A DNA stretch of 5,085 nt from Dehalococcoidia bacterium (GTDB lineage: Bacteria; Chloroflexota; Dehalococcoidia; GIF9; AB-539-J10). How positions within the stretch are numbered: position 1 is the first letter of the stretch; each line of letters opens with the position of its first letter. The notes under the pieces are model-generated. The model was given only the letters and a program-made list of their open reading frames with translations. It did no database searches and had not been told where the DNA came from. Of this stretch, positions 5,085-5,085 are shown piece after piece. A program made the position numbers and the translations under genes. The stretch is from assembly GCA_029859145.1 (NCBI GenBank), contig JAOUDT010000103.1:1-5085 (forward strand), read 5' to 3'.

Positions 5085-5085
5085 A

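Overview
The window looks like ordinary bacterial core chromosome. It carries translation, cofactor, proline and proteostasis genes plus one clostridial/Allochromatium-type 2[4Fe-4S] ferredoxin and one small membrane protein. Gene content suggests an anaerobic or microaerobic bacterium. A Chloroflexota (Dehalococcoidia-like) origin is my best guess: the ferredoxin type and the leuS-proC and rsmD-coaD neighbourhoods fit, and clpC lacks the ctsR-mcsA-mcsB genes that precede it in most Firmicutes. This is inference from memory of these groups, not a search result.

Layout. Positions 1-1788 (minus) hold the first 596 codons of clpC, cut at the window's left edge inside the second AAA+ module. Positions 1789-1925 are a compact divergent control region with a near-consensus sigma-70-type promoter for clpC on the minus strand and a second candidate promoter for rsmD on the plus strand. 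The -35 boxes are only 14 bp apart. Positions 1926-3291 (plus) hold rsmD, coaD and the ferredoxin, closely packed with strong Shine-Dalgarno sequences and no terminator between them, so probably one operon. Positions 3292-3518 are non-coding, with an imperfect direct repeat, small hairpins and a tRNA-sized element with a T-arm-like motif. Positions 3519-3989 (plus) encode a small membrane protein resembling the DUF457/YdjM 'membrane-bound metal-dependent hydrolase' family. Positions 3990-4191 separate convergent genes. Positions 4192-4998 (minus) are proC, preceded by the last 17 codons and stop of a leucyl-tRNA synthetase gene (5031-5084), so leuS-proC is a tightly linked pair.

How the genes work together. 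RsmD methylates 16S rRNA, CoaD makes dephospho-CoA, ProC makes proline, LeuRS charges tRNA-Leu, and ClpC unfolds proteins for ClpP. These are housekeeping jobs with no single pathway linking them. The least explained part is the 3292-3989 segment: a possibly structured RNA leader and a poorly characterised membrane protein without a clear ribosome binding site. I see no defence system, mobile element, CRISPR array or convincing new system; the structured leader is the best candidate for something undescribed, and the evidence for it is modest.
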